Positions 1-7,540 of a DNA stretch of 64,000 nucleotides are shown piece by piece (position 1 is the stretch's first letter; each line of letters begins with the position of its first letter). The notes beneath the pieces were generated by a model. The model saw only the letters and a program-made list of their open reading frames with translations, was not told the DNA's origin and ran no database searches. The stretch covers positions 7,998,001-8,062,000 of the forward strand of contig NZ_CP097263.1 in NCBI RefSeq assembly GCF_028622115.1, given 5' to 3'. This DNA is from Kutzneria chonburiensis (GTDB lineage Bacteria > Actinomycetota > Actinomycetes > Mycobacteriales > Pseudonocardiaceae). The position numbers and the translations under genes are program-made.

Positions 1-545
1 CCGGCATCGTCGATCATGGACAGCAGATGGGCACCCAGATCCGGCTGCCACCCGGCATCCCGCACCGCGGCGTCGAAGGCGGCCTGGATCCGATCGAACG
101 CGGGATCGGGCTCGGACGGTCGCACGACCGTGAAGTCGATGTCACCGATGACAATGTGCCCGTTGGGGCGGACAGTGGTGACGAGTCGAGCGAGCACGGC
201 CGCCCGTTCGGGCAGGTGTTGCAGCACGAGCCGGGTGTGCACCAGGTCGAATTCGGCTTCAGGCAAGGGATCCGTGCGTACGTCGTGCCGCCGCACCGAC
301 AGGTTCGGGCCCGGCGCCAGCCGCGTGACGTCAAGGTCGGTGGCCAGGGTCGGCCCCACCTCAGCGGCCAGCCACCGCGCGATCGACCCGCCGCCGGCGC
401 CGACGTCCAGGCAGCGCCAGCCGGCGGTGACCGGCAGCGCCCGCAGGACCTCGACGGTGAGCGGGTCCTGGTAGTCCTGGATCAGCATCAGCCGAGCGGC
501 CTCGTCGTCCGGCGCGACCGACGCACGCAGCACGTACTCGTTCAC
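1..545 (-). CDS. SAM-dependent methyltransferase, class I (3' end outside the window)
   Basis: About 181 N-terminal residues are present and the rest lies left of base 1. The glycine-rich SAM-binding motif I (DVGAGGGS, residues 47-54) follows a short helical cap. It is succeeded by the acidic strand-2 end and a motif near the QHLPE segment, as in ubiE/BioC-like small-molecule methyltransferases. Reading starts at GTG 545-543, the first start that gives a full cap. The substrate cannot be told. It is divergent from the membrane protein that starts at 701, leaving about 155 bp for promoters. Family assignment is secure, the exact role is not. Confidence 0.85.
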   Translation of the reverse strand, partial: MNEYVLRASVAPDDEAARLMLIQDYQDPLTVEVLRALPVTAGWRCLDVGAGGGSIARWLAAEVGPTLATDLDVTRLAPGPNLSVRRHDVRTDPLPEAEFDLVHTRLVLQHLPERAAVLARLVTTVRPNGHIVIGDIDFTVVRPSEPDPAFDRIQAAFDAAVRDAGWQPDLGAHLLSMIDDA

Positions 546-700
546 GCAGCACCCCCTCTGTTGCCGAGTATCCGGCATGGTGAGCCGCGGTGGACGAGCT
601 GTCAACCAGGGTTCGCCCTCACTGTCCGAAGTGGATGATCACCCTATCTAGCGATACAGACAAAGCTGACGACGCGGGCGGACTACACGATGATCACGGT

Positions 701-1273
701 GTGACTCATCGGGACCTACCGGCCAGCGGTCGAGGATGCTTCGCCGCGGTGATGATCGCGCCCATCGCCGCCTTCGCCGGCCTGATCGCGCTCACCACGC
801 TGCTCAACGGCCAGGACGACCCGAACGCCGGCCCGGCGTTCGGGTTGCCCCATCCGACCAGGGCCAGCCAGACCACGCCGTTGGAGACCGACGAGCAGGA
901 GGCGCCCGGCACGACCACGATCGCCGAGCAGCCGCTGGCCCTGCGCAAGCCGGTGACCAGCGCCAAACCGCCGGCTCAGACCACGAGTGTCACCGTGCCC
1001 ACGACGGTTGTGGTGCCCTCGCTGACCACGTCCAGCGCGTCGAAGACGCCGTGCACCGGACGGACGTCGCCGAGCGCCACGACCTCGTCGCCCGTCACCA
1101 CGACAACAACGTCGTCGACGCCACCGCCGCCGGCGAAGACGCCGCCGACCAGTACGGCATCGACCGCCACAACCACTGTGGCACCAACGACATCGCGCGT
1201 CACGCCGACGACGTCACCGCGTGATGCCGGTGTGCCCAAGCGAGTACCGCCCCGGCTGCGGCCACACGCATAG
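701..1273 (+). CDS. Membrane-anchored Thr/Ser/Pro-rich protein
   Basis: From the GTG at 701 the product is about 190 residues: a short basic cytoplasmic start, one membrane segment (about residues 13-33, beginning CFAAVMIAPIAAFAG), then a long low-complexity tail of Thr, Ser, Pro and Val typical of extracytoplasmic, possibly glycosylated, stalks of actinobacteria. The frame is open upstream to ATG 590, but those extra residues look non-coding, so the GTG is preferred. The last 60 bases overlap the 3' end of the convergent propeller gene. No enzymatic domain is visible and function is unknown. The strong bias of the sequence makes even its reality less than certain. Confidence 0.55.
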   Translation: MTHRDLPASGRGCFAAVMIAPIAAFAGLIALTTLLNGQDDPNAGPAFGLPHPTRASQTTPLETDEQEAPGTTTIAEQPLALRKPVTSAKPPAQTTSVTVPTTVVVPSLTTSSASKTPCTGRTSPSATTSSPVTTTTTSSTPPPPAKTPPTSTASTATTTVAPTTSRVTPTTSPRDAGVPKRVPPRLRPHA

Positions 1274-2413
1274 GCCGTGCGGCTGGTTGCCGACCGGGAT
1301 CTTCTTCAGCAGCGAACCGTCCTTTGTGGACAGCACGTAGATCACCTTGTCGTACCGGCCGGACAGCCACAGCTGCGAGCCGTCGGCGGTCACGTTGCCC
1401 ATGTCCGGGCTGCCGCCGCCGGGCAGCCGCCACTTGGCCAGCTCGACGCCGGTGTACGAGTCGAGCACGCTGACCGAGCCCTCGTGCCGGTTGGTGACGT
1501 ACAACTGCTTGGCGTCACGGGAAAGATAGAGCCCGTGCGCGCCGCCGCCGGTCGGGATGAAGCGCAGCACCCTGGTCGCCGCGCCGTCGAGCACCCACAG
1601 GCCGTTGGCGTCCGAGTCGGCGATGTAGTAGACGGAGCCGTCCGGCGCCAGCTTGATGTCCTGCGGCCCCATCACGGTGTGCCGCTGCGGCATGTCGATC
1701 ATGCGCAGCAGGTGGTGCGTCGCGATGTCGATGACCGCGACCCGGCCGGCGAACTCGCAGGTGAACACCGCGATCTTGCCGTCGGGGCTGAAGTCGGCGT
1801 GGTCGACGCCGGCGCAGTCCGGCACGGCGGTCTCGCCCTGCTGCTTCCACGTGTGCGGGTCGTACCAGACCAGTTTGCGTAGCCGCTCGGCCACCGAGAT
1901 GGCGGAGCGGCCGTCCGGCGTGAAGTACATGTTGTACGGGTCGGTGACCGGGATCTTCTGCCCCGGCTGGCCGGTTTTCGGGTCGAACGGCAGCAGGTGG
2001 TCGCCCTGGTCGTCGGTGGCGTAGAGGGTGCGCATGTCGTACGAGGGCACCACGTGCTGGAGTTCGATGCCGGCCGGGTACTTGGCCACGACCTGGAAGG
2101 TCGCCGGGTCGATCACCCACACGTCGCCGGAACCGCTGTGCGGCACGTAGACCAGCGGCTTGTCCTGCTTGAGGGCGTCCTGCACCATGTTCGCGCCGGC
2201 GTCGGCGTACACATTGTGCTTGTCGGTCACCGGTGGCATGCCCGACAGACCGTCCACAAGGGACTTGGTCGTGGTCGGCGGCGGCGTGGTGGTTGTGGTC
2301 GTGGTCGTGGCCGCCGTGGTGAGCGGCGGTTCCTCGGCGGCCGGGGCCGATGAGCACGCGGTCAGCGCGGCGACGCATGCGAGCGCGAGCAGCGCCCGTC
2401 CGTGGAAGGGCAA
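1214..2413 (-). CDS. Secreted lipoprotein, YVTN-type beta-propeller
   Basis: A 399-residue protein with a lipoprotein signal (hydrophobic stretch ending in lipobox LTAC, Cys20), a Thr/Pro linker, then repeated propeller blades. Recognisable blade signatures include VYVPHSGSGDVWVIDPAT, LLPFDPKTGQ, VAVIDIATHHL, LWVLDGAATRVL, LYVTNRHEGSVSVLDSYTG and IYVLSTKDGSLL. Such proteins act outside the membrane as binding or scaffold domains, and no catalytic residues are evident. The gene starts 4 bases after the stop of the deacetylase gene, so the two are probably one transcript and may both act on the cell surface or its polysaccharides. Confidence 0.85.
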   Translation of the reverse strand: MPFHGRALLALACVAALTACSSAPAAEEPPLTTAATTTTTTTTPPPTTTKSLVDGLSGMPPVTDKHNVYADAGANMVQDALKQDKPLVYVPHSGSGDVWVIDPATFQVVAKYPAGIELQHVVPSYDMRTLYATDDQGDHLLPFDPKTGQPGQKIPVTDPYNMYFTPDGRSAISVAERLRKLVWYDPHTWKQQGETAVPDCAGVDHADFSPDGKIAVFTCEFAGRVAVIDIATHHLLRMIDMPQRHTVMGPQDIKLAPDGSVYYIADSDANGLWVLDGAATRVLRFIPTGGGAHGLYLSRDAKQLYVTNRHEGSVSVLDSYTGVELAKWRLPGGGSPDMGNVTADGSQLWLSGRYDKVIYVLSTKDGSLLKKIPVGNQPHGLCVWPQPGRYSLGHTGITR

Positions 2414-2417
2414 CTTC

Positions 2418-3192
2418 TCACCTCAGCAGTTCGGTCGCGGTCACCGGGGTCAGCCCCCGGCCGGCGAGATCGGTCAGGATGCCGGGCAGCGCCTGCACGG
2501 TGCCGGGATGGCCCAGGTGCATGCTCACCACGCTGCCCGCGGTGGCCTTGGCCACCTCGCGCCGGATCACGGCCGCGCCGGGATCCGTCCAGTCCAGCGA
2601 ATCCACGTCGTAGGACAGGGTTCGGGCGTAGCCGGCGGTGCCGGCCGCGGCGAGCTCGCGCGCGGTGGCGTGTTGGCCCTGCGACTGACGGAAGAACGTG
2701 CCCGGTGTACCGGCCACTGTGGACAGTGCGTCCCGGCAGCGTTCGATCTCGGTCAGCATCGGGCCGGGCTGGTAGCGCTCAAGGTCCGGATGGCTCCACG
2801 TGTGGTTGCCCAGCTCGTGGCCGCCGTCGCGGACCATGCGCGCGCCGTCCGGGGTCGAGGTCAGCCCAGGTGCCGACGGCAAACACCGTGATCTTGGCGT
2901 TACTTTTGGCCAGCAGCGCCAAAACCTGGCGGGTGATGGCCAGTGGGCCGTCGCCGTGGAAGGTCAGCGCGACCTCGGGACGGCCGCTCGATGCCCGCAC
3001 CACCTCGACCGCCGGACCGCCCGGTGCGACGGTTGTGGTTGTCGTGGTTGTCATCGTGACCGGCGGCGTTGTGGTGGTGGAACGCGTGGTCGCGCTGGGG
3101 GTGGGAGCGGCGGTCGGCGGTCCGGCGCACCCGGCCAGGGCGGTGGTCGCGGCGATTCCGAGCGCGGCTCGACGAGAAATACGCCGGGTCAC
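2418..3192 (-). pseudogene. Polysaccharide deacetylase-family lipoprotein, frameshifted
   Basis: The start (GTG 3192-3190) encodes a Tat-like lipoprotein signal (RRISRRAALG, lipobox LAGC), a Thr linker, then the NodB-fold beginning VALTFHGDGP. That is the family variant in which TFDDG is replaced by TFHG. After AVGTW the frame is lost. The other frame resumes with LTSTPDGARM, GGHELGNHTWSH (metal His motif) and continues through SMHLGHPG to the end at 2418. The break is at about 2862-2872, where one extra G in the TGGG run restores the family sequence if removed. The start overlaps the stop of the mntH remnant (GTGA). Either a genuine one-base frameshift or a read error. Confidence 0.8.
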
Positions 3193-3642
3193 GCCGTAAG
3201 TATGGCTAGTGCCACGTTGAGCGCGATCACGACCCCGGCGATCAGCGCAGCTAGGACGGTCGCCGCCGGGCCGTGATCACCCGCTCGAACGGTCGTTGGC
3301 CCGCGCGGTTCTGCACGGCCAGCAGCGCTGTGGACACCGCGCCGGTGACGATGCCGCCGAGCAGTAGCGGCAGTCCGAACAGGATGCGCAGGGCGATCGC
3401 GCCGCCGAGCGCCTCGGCCAGGTCCGTGGCGATCGCGACGATTTCCGCCTGGGCCCAATAGAGCAGTCGGGTGCCGCGCGGCAGGCGGTCGCGCGGCAGT
3501 TCCGGCAGCGAGCGTCCGGTAACCAGGCCCAGCTTGGCCGACAGGTACTGGACCAGGCCGGGTCCACGTAGGCGATCGCCGCCACGAAGGCCGGGCCGAT
3601 CAGCACCGCCCGGCCGCGCAGCCGGGACGCCATCGAGACCAT
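3189..3642 (-). pseudogene. mntH: Remnant of an Nramp Mn2+/Fe2+ transporter (mntH)
   Basis: Three Nramp pieces lie in order in different frames. Residues MVSMASRLRGRAVLIGPAFV to YVDP form the N-terminus with first-helix motif. Then LVQYLSAKLGLVTGRSLPEL to RPFERVIT follows directly. Finally VLAALIAGVVIALNVALAIL is a last-helix-like tail ending at 3189. About 33 codons are missing after the YVDPG motif (junction near 3557) and over 200 codons after RPFERVIT (near 3262), so the metal-binding core is gone. The pieces keep good amino-acid similarity, implying recent deletion rather than drift. The remnant sits between R2lox, a Mn/Fe enzyme, and the deacetylase. The size of the deletions is judged from family length, not measured. 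Confidence 0.8.
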
Positions 3643-3664
3643 TGTTGCAACCTACTTGCAACAG

Positions 3665-4603
3665 CTAGACCTGAGCCAGTGCCGCCGCATCCTCGTCGCC
3701 GAACTGGTCCTCCAGCCGCTCCGGCGTGTAGTCCAGGTCGATCCGGGCCACGTCCGCGCCGCGGGCCGACTCGATCGCGCCGAGCCGGCGCTGGGCGCGA
3801 TCGCCGGCGTAGCCGACGAACTCGGTCACCTCCAGGTCGAAGGCGGTCTGGTCGACGTGATCGAGAACCCACTGGATGGCGCCCAAGGCATGCGGGACCA
3901 GCTCGCCCATGCGCTGCGTGACGATGTCCCAGTTGGCGTCGTCGGCTGCCACGTGCCGGCGGCAGGTGAAGGTGCCCCAGGCCATGTGCCGGCGCTCGTC
4001 GTCGCCGATGCGGCGGACCAGCTCCTGCATGCCCGGCAGGATGCCGCGGCTCTTGCAGACCTTGTTCCAGGCGTAGTAGCCGGTCAGCGCCAGCATTCCC
4101 TCGACGACGTGGTTGTAGGTGACGCTGGCCCGGATCTGCGCCGCCGGGCTGTGGTCGACCTCCAGCTTGCGCAGCGACTCCGGCAGCTCGTCGTAGAAGA
4201 TCGTGCGGTAGCCGGGATTGTCGGCCACGTAGGCGTGTAGGTCCTCGGTCAGGCCGACGGCGTCCATCCAGCGGCGGAAGACCTCGGTGTGCCGGGCCTC
4301 CTCGAAGGCGAACTGGGTGAGATACATCTCGTCGCCGATGCGGCCCTCGGCGGCCATCGCCCGCAGGAACGGCTGGATGTCCTCGGTGACCGCCTCCTCG
4401 CCGGCGACGAACATCGCCACCAGGTAGGTGGCGTTCTCCCGCTGCGCGTCGGTGAGCCCGGCCCAGTCCTCGGCGTCCTGGCTGAAGTCGATGTCGGCCG
4501 GATTCCAGAACTTGGCGTTGCCCTTGGCGAACAGCCGCAGCGGCAGGTGGTCCCAGTCGAAACGGCCTTTGAGGGAGTGGAATCCGGTGCGCTGGTCAGT
4601 CAT
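3665..4603 (-). CDS. R2-like ligand-binding oxidase (R2lox), Mn/Fe cofactor
   Basis: A 312-residue ferritin-like four-helix protein with all R2lox metal ligands: Glu69 (AGEEAVTED), Glu102 and His105 (FEEARH), Glu168 (HVVEGM), Glu203 and His206 (DDERRH). The residues that form the Val-Tyr ether crosslink are also present (Val72 and Tyr163). Each position is one higher than in the mycobacterial protein. The family assembles a Mn/Fe centre, binds a long-chain ligand and is thought to be an oxidase of unknown substrate. It is related to, but distinct from, the ribonucleotide reductase R2 subunit. It is the second gene of a TetR-R2lox operon with an 8-base overlap, an arrangement also found in Mycobacterium tuberculosis (Rv0232-Rv0233). 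Confidence 0.92.
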   Translation of the reverse strand: MTDQRTGFHSLKGRFDWDHLPLRLFAKGNAKFWNPADIDFSQDAEDWAGLTDAQRENATYLVAMFVAGEEAVTEDIQPFLRAMAAEGRIGDEMYLTQFAFEEARHTEVFRRWMDAVGLTEDLHAYVADNPGYRTIFYDELPESLRKLEVDHSPAAQIRASVTYNHVVEGMLALTGYYAWNKVCKSRGILPGMQELVRRIGDDERRHMAWGTFTCRRHVAADDANWDIVTQRMGELVPHALGAIQWVLDHVDQTAFDLEVTEFVGYAGDRAQRRLGAIESARGADVARIDLDYTPERLEDQFGDEDAAALAQV

Positions 4604-5192
4604 CGGGAGCCTCCGGGATCAGTCGGCGCATCAGGGCGGTGATCGTGGCGACGGCCTGGTCGACCGGGCCGGTCGGTGTCAGCAGGTGGCTGACCGTCAG
4701 CCGCATGCCGGTCTCGGCCAGCAGGCGGATCTCGTCGTCCGGCAGCCACGGAAGGCGTGGCCGCCACAGCTCCGTGAGCAGATCGACGGCCGGCAGCAGC
4801 ACCGGCTGGCCTTTCGTGGTCAGCAGCGGCAGCAGATCCTCGGCGTCCGCGCCGGTGAGGATGGCGTTGACCAGGCGGTTCTCTTCCGCGTGGACGAGCG
4901 TGTGCCGGACCGCCGCCGCTATACCGGTGTAGATGTCCGGCGCCTGCTCGATGCGCTGTGCGATGCCGTCCAGGAAGTCTTTGACGGTGTCCGCCGCGAC
5001 CGCGTCGACCAGGGCTTCCTTCGTGCCGAACTCGTTGTGCACGGTCTGCCGGCTGACCCCGGTCGCCGCCGCCACGTCGGCCATGCGCAGTCCGCGAAAC
5101 CCTCGCTCGGCCAGCAGGTCCGCCGCCGCCGCCAGCAGCTGCGCCCGCAGCGATTCGCGCACCCGCTCCGTGAACGGTGTGATCTGCTTCAC
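4596..5192 (-). CDS. TetR-family transcriptional regulator
   Basis: 198 residues. The N-terminal helix-turn-helix is plain (about residues 20-60: [43 protein letters not shown]), followed by an all-helical ligand domain. It overlaps the start of the R2lox gene by 8 bases, so the two are co-transcribed and the regulator probably controls its own operon. The dyad at 5201-5227 just upstream of its ATG is the likely operator. Ligand unknown; a fatty-acid-like molecule would fit R2lox, but that is inference. Confidence 0.93.
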   Translation of the reverse strand: MKQITPFTERVRESLRAQLLAAAADLLAERGFRGLRMADVAAATGVSRQTVHNEFGTKEALVDAVAADTVKDFLDGIAQRIEQAPDIYTGIAAAVRHTLVHAEENRLVNAILTGADAEDLLPLLTTKGQPVLLPAVDLLTELWRPRLPWLPDDEIRLLAETGMRLTVSHLLTPTGPVDQAVATITALMRRLIPEAPDD

Positions 5193-5200
5193 TTCTCTAG

Positions 5201-5227
5201 CTTGACATTTGTTAGCTTTGTGTCAAG
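5201..5227. promoter_or_regulatory. Probable TetR operator
   Basis: Perfect 7-base inverted repeat CTTGACA ... TGTCAAG separated by 13 bases, lying between the divergent TetR gene (start 5192) and the HAD gene. TTGACA is also a good -35 hexamer in either direction, so repressor binding would hide promoter elements of both genes. Confidence 0.6.
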
Positions 5228-5273
5228 TGGCTGGACGTGAAAAGGGCTCGTGTCAACAGCTAGGGTGCGAAGC

Positions 5274-5906
5274 GTGGCACTGACCGTCGGATTCGACCTG
5301 GACATGACCCTCATCGACGCCCGGCCCGGTGTGGCCGCCGCCATCGACCAGGTCGGCGCCGAGTTCGGCGTCGACCTCAGCGGCTCCGACTTCGCTTCCC
5401 ACCTCGGGCCGCCGTTGCAGGACATGTTCCGCGACGCCGGCATGGACGAGGCGTTGATCCCCGCCTTGATGGACCGCTACCGGGCGCTGTATCCCGCCGT
5501 CGTCATCGCCACCACCGTCGCCATGCCCGGCGCCGACGAGGCCATGGCCGCCGTCCGCGAGCTCGGCGGGCGGGTGCTCGTCATCACCGGTAAGTACGAG
5601 CCCAACGCTCGGCTGCACGTCGAGGCCCTCGGTTGGTCCATCGACCACCTACGCGGCGAGCTCTGGTCCGCCGGCAAGGGCGTTGTCCTGCGGGAACAGG
5701 GCGCTGCCGTCTACGTCGGCGACCATGTCGGCGACGTGGCGGGCGCTCTGGCCGCCGACGCCGTTCCCGTCGCCGTCACCACCGGGCCTTGTGACCGGCA
5801 GGAGCTTGTGGATGCCGGCGCCGAGGTGGTCCTGACCAGCCTTGAGCAGTTCCCCACCTGGCTCTCCGACAACGCCTCCCGCTTCGCCGAACCGATGGCC
5901 GGCTGA
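5274..5906 (+). CDS. HAD-superfamily hydrolase, phosphoglycolate phosphatase-like
   Basis: About 210 residues from GTG 5274 (VALTVGFDLD); an in-frame GTG at 5250 is possible but lengthens the protein with non-conserved residues. HAD motif I is FDLDMTLID (nucleophile Asp8, acid Asp10), with a helical cap, motif II ITG, motif III Lys in SAGKG, and motif IV YVGDHVGDV. It should hydrolyse a small phosphate ester in the cytoplasm, and the substrate cannot be told. Divergent from the TetR gene across a shared operator region. Confidence 0.85.
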   Translation: MALTVGFDLDMTLIDARPGVAAAIDQVGAEFGVDLSGSDFASHLGPPLQDMFRDAGMDEALIPALMDRYRALYPAVVIATTVAMPGADEAMAAVRELGGRVLVITGKYEPNARLHVEALGWSIDHLRGELWSAGKGVVLREQGAAVYVGDHVGDVAGALAADAVPVAVTTGPCDRQELVDAGAEVVLTSLEQFPTWLSDNASRFAEPMAG

Positions 5907-5907
5907 G

Positions 5908-6129
5908 TCAGGCCTCCGGGGAGCGGCGGCGGACCTGGAAGTAGACCGCGACCAGGCCCAGGGCCAGGCCGACGGGCGTGAGGATCACGCCGGCGAGGTT
6001 GAGCCACAGGGGCAGGTCGCCGGCGCCGCTGGCGTAGAGGGAGAAGATCACGGCCAGCGCCACAAGGCCCAGCGCGAAGATGACCATGGACAGCGGCATC
6101 AGCTTGCCGCCCGGCGCAGACCTCGTCAT
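5908..6129 (-). CDS. Small two-helix membrane protein
   Basis: 73 residues with two hydrophobic segments (about MVIFALGLVALAVIFSLYAS and LNLAGVILTPVGLALGLVAV) and a basic C-terminus. It is convergent with the HAD gene, one base separating the stops. Similar short proteins recur in Pseudonocardiaceae, but no function is known. Read on codon bias and topology only. Confidence 0.7.
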   Translation of the reverse strand: MTRSAPGGKLMPLSMVIFALGLVALAVIFSLYASGAGDLPLWLNLAGVILTPVGLALGLVAVYFQVRRRSPEA

Positions 6130-6244
6130 GCCGTCAGCGTAACTCGACCGGGCACTGCGGCCGCCGCCGATGCCCTACCCTTGAAGTTCGCGCCCAGGGC
6201 ACGGTCCCCGGGCGCGTTCGTTGTGTGCAGCGGAGGTGAGTGCA

Positions 6245-6631
6245 GTGCCGACCGGCAGGGTCAAGTGGTACGACACGGAAAAGGGATTCGGCTTCGTCAC
6301 CCAGGACGGTGGCGAAGACGTCTACGTGCGTGCTTCCGCGCTGCCGCCCGGGATCGAGGGGCTGAAGACGGGTCAGCGCATCGAGTTCGGCATGGCTGAA
6401 GGCCGTCGTGGCCCGCAGGCGCTGTCGGTGCGGCTGGTCGACGCCCCGCCGTCGGTCGCGGAGGCCAAGCGCCGCCCGGCCGAGGAGCTGCACGGCCTGA
6501 TCGAAGACATGATCAAGGTGCTCGAGGCGAAGATCCAGCCGGACCTGCGCCGCGGCCGCTACCCGGACCGCAAGACGGCGAAGCTGATCGCCGAGCTGGT
6601 CCGCGGCGTGGCCAGGGACCTCGACCCGTAA
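6245..6631 (+). CDS. Cold-shock domain protein with C-terminal helical extension
   Basis: About 128 residues. The cold-shock fold occupies the first 67: RNP1 KGFGFV (13-18) and RNP2-like DVYVRAS bind single-stranded RNA or DNA. A further 55 charged residues (from [10 protein letters not shown]) form a predicted helical tail seen in actinobacterial two-part versions. Start GTG 6245 is chosen because GGAGGTGAG lies 5 bases upstream; an ATG at 6221 would put that signal inside the gene. The ClpN-like gene follows after 5 bases. Confidence 0.9.
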   Translation: MPTGRVKWYDTEKGFGFVTQDGGEDVYVRASALPPGIEGLKTGQRIEFGMAEGRRGPQALSVRLVDAPPSVAEAKRRPAEELHGLIEDMIKVLEAKIQPDLRRGRYPDRKTAKLIAELVRGVARDLDP

Positions 6632-6636
6632 CCACG

Positions 6637-7059
6637 ATGTCGGAGCGCGTGCTCGCGGTCGCCCGGCAGGAGGCCCACGCTCAGGTGAGCAGCGGGCATC
6701 TCCTGCTGGGCCTGCTCCATCCGGACGGCGGCAACCTGTTGCGCCGCATCGGACTGACCGTCGGCCTGGACGGGTTGCGGGAGCACGTGCGCGTATTGAC
6801 GGCCGGGCCGTCGGATCCGCACTCCCGGCTGAGCGACCGCGTCAAACGCGTGCTCACGGATCACCTGTCCCCACGGGACATGCTGACCGCGCTGCTGGAC
6901 GACCCGGAGTCCACGGCGGCGCGGGCGCTGGTCCGTGCCGGCCAGGACCTGGCCGGCCTGCGCCGCCGCGTGCGGGAGATGCCGAACACCGGAAGGGCGA
7001 GCCGGCACATGAGCCAGGCGTACCACCCGCCGCCGCCGGAGATCCGGCGTCAGCCCTGA
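6637..7059 (+). CDS. Clp N-terminal (ClpN repeat) domain protein
   Basis: 140 residues made of two ClpN-type helical repeats (VLAVARQEAHAQVSSGHLLLGLLHP; then DRVKRVLTDHLSPRDMLTALLDDP, AARALVRAGQDLAGLRRRV). In Clp ATPases this domain binds adaptors and substrates. Here it stands alone, without an AAA+ module, and ends with a Pro-rich tail. It may deliver or compete for substrates of ClpC; this is inference. It starts 5 bases after the cold-shock gene, suggesting one transcript. Confidence 0.8.
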   Translation: MSERVLAVARQEAHAQVSSGHLLLGLLHPDGGNLLRRIGLTVGLDGLREHVRVLTAGPSDPHSRLSDRVKRVLTDHLSPRDMLTALLDDPESTAARALVRAGQDLAGLRRRVREMPNTGRASRHMSQAYHPPPPEIRRQP

Positions 7060-7529
7060 CCGGGGACCGTCAGCACCCAGTTGGCCCCGATCACGAACTC
7101 CGGCTCGCCGGTGTCCGGGTTCAACGTGAGCACGCCGGCGTAGCGCTGCACCGCGGCGGTCTCCAACTGCGCCCCGGCGGGCAACTGGAGGGTGTATGCC
7201 AGCCGCTCGCCCCGGCCGAACACGGAGGTGCGGCCCTGCTCCTTCTGACCGTTCAGCGTGTACGTGAACTCGACCTGCCAGGCAGCGTCGCCGACTTCGG
7301 TGGGCACGGAGATCTGCAACGGCTTGTTCGGCGGCACGGCCAGCGTGGCCGCCGCGGCCGGGTCGGAGGCGCACTTGGTGACCTTGAGGTCGCAGTACTT
7401 GGTGGGACCGGTCACGGCCGTCTGGTTGACCGAGAAGAAGGTCACCTGGGGCAGCGGCGGCGCCGAACACGCCGAGGCCAGCACACCGGCGCCGGCCAAC
7501 ACCAGCGGGACAAGGCGTTTCACGCTCAC
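7050..7529 (-). CDS. DUF2771 lipoprotein
   Basis: 159 residues from GTG 7529: signal peptide KRLVPLVLAGAGVLASAC with lipobox Cys, then a beta-rich domain containing a Cys pair (KYCDLKVTKC) and FEFTYTLN-like strands typical of the DUF2771 family of mycobacteria-related actinobacteria. The open frame extends upstream into the MFS gene, but the signal peptide fixes the start. Function unknown; attached to the outside of the cell membrane. Stop overlaps the convergent ClpN-like gene by 10 bases. Confidence 0.85.
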   Translation of the reverse strand: MSVKRLVPLVLAGAGVLASACSAPPLPQVTFFSVNQTAVTGPTKYCDLKVTKCASDPAAAATLAVPPNKPLQISVPTEVGDAAWQVEFTYTLNGQKEQGRTSVFGRGERLAYTLQLPAGAQLETAAVQRYAGVLTLNPDTGEPEFVIGANWVLTVPGQG

Positions 7530-7540
7530 GTCCGACGAGC

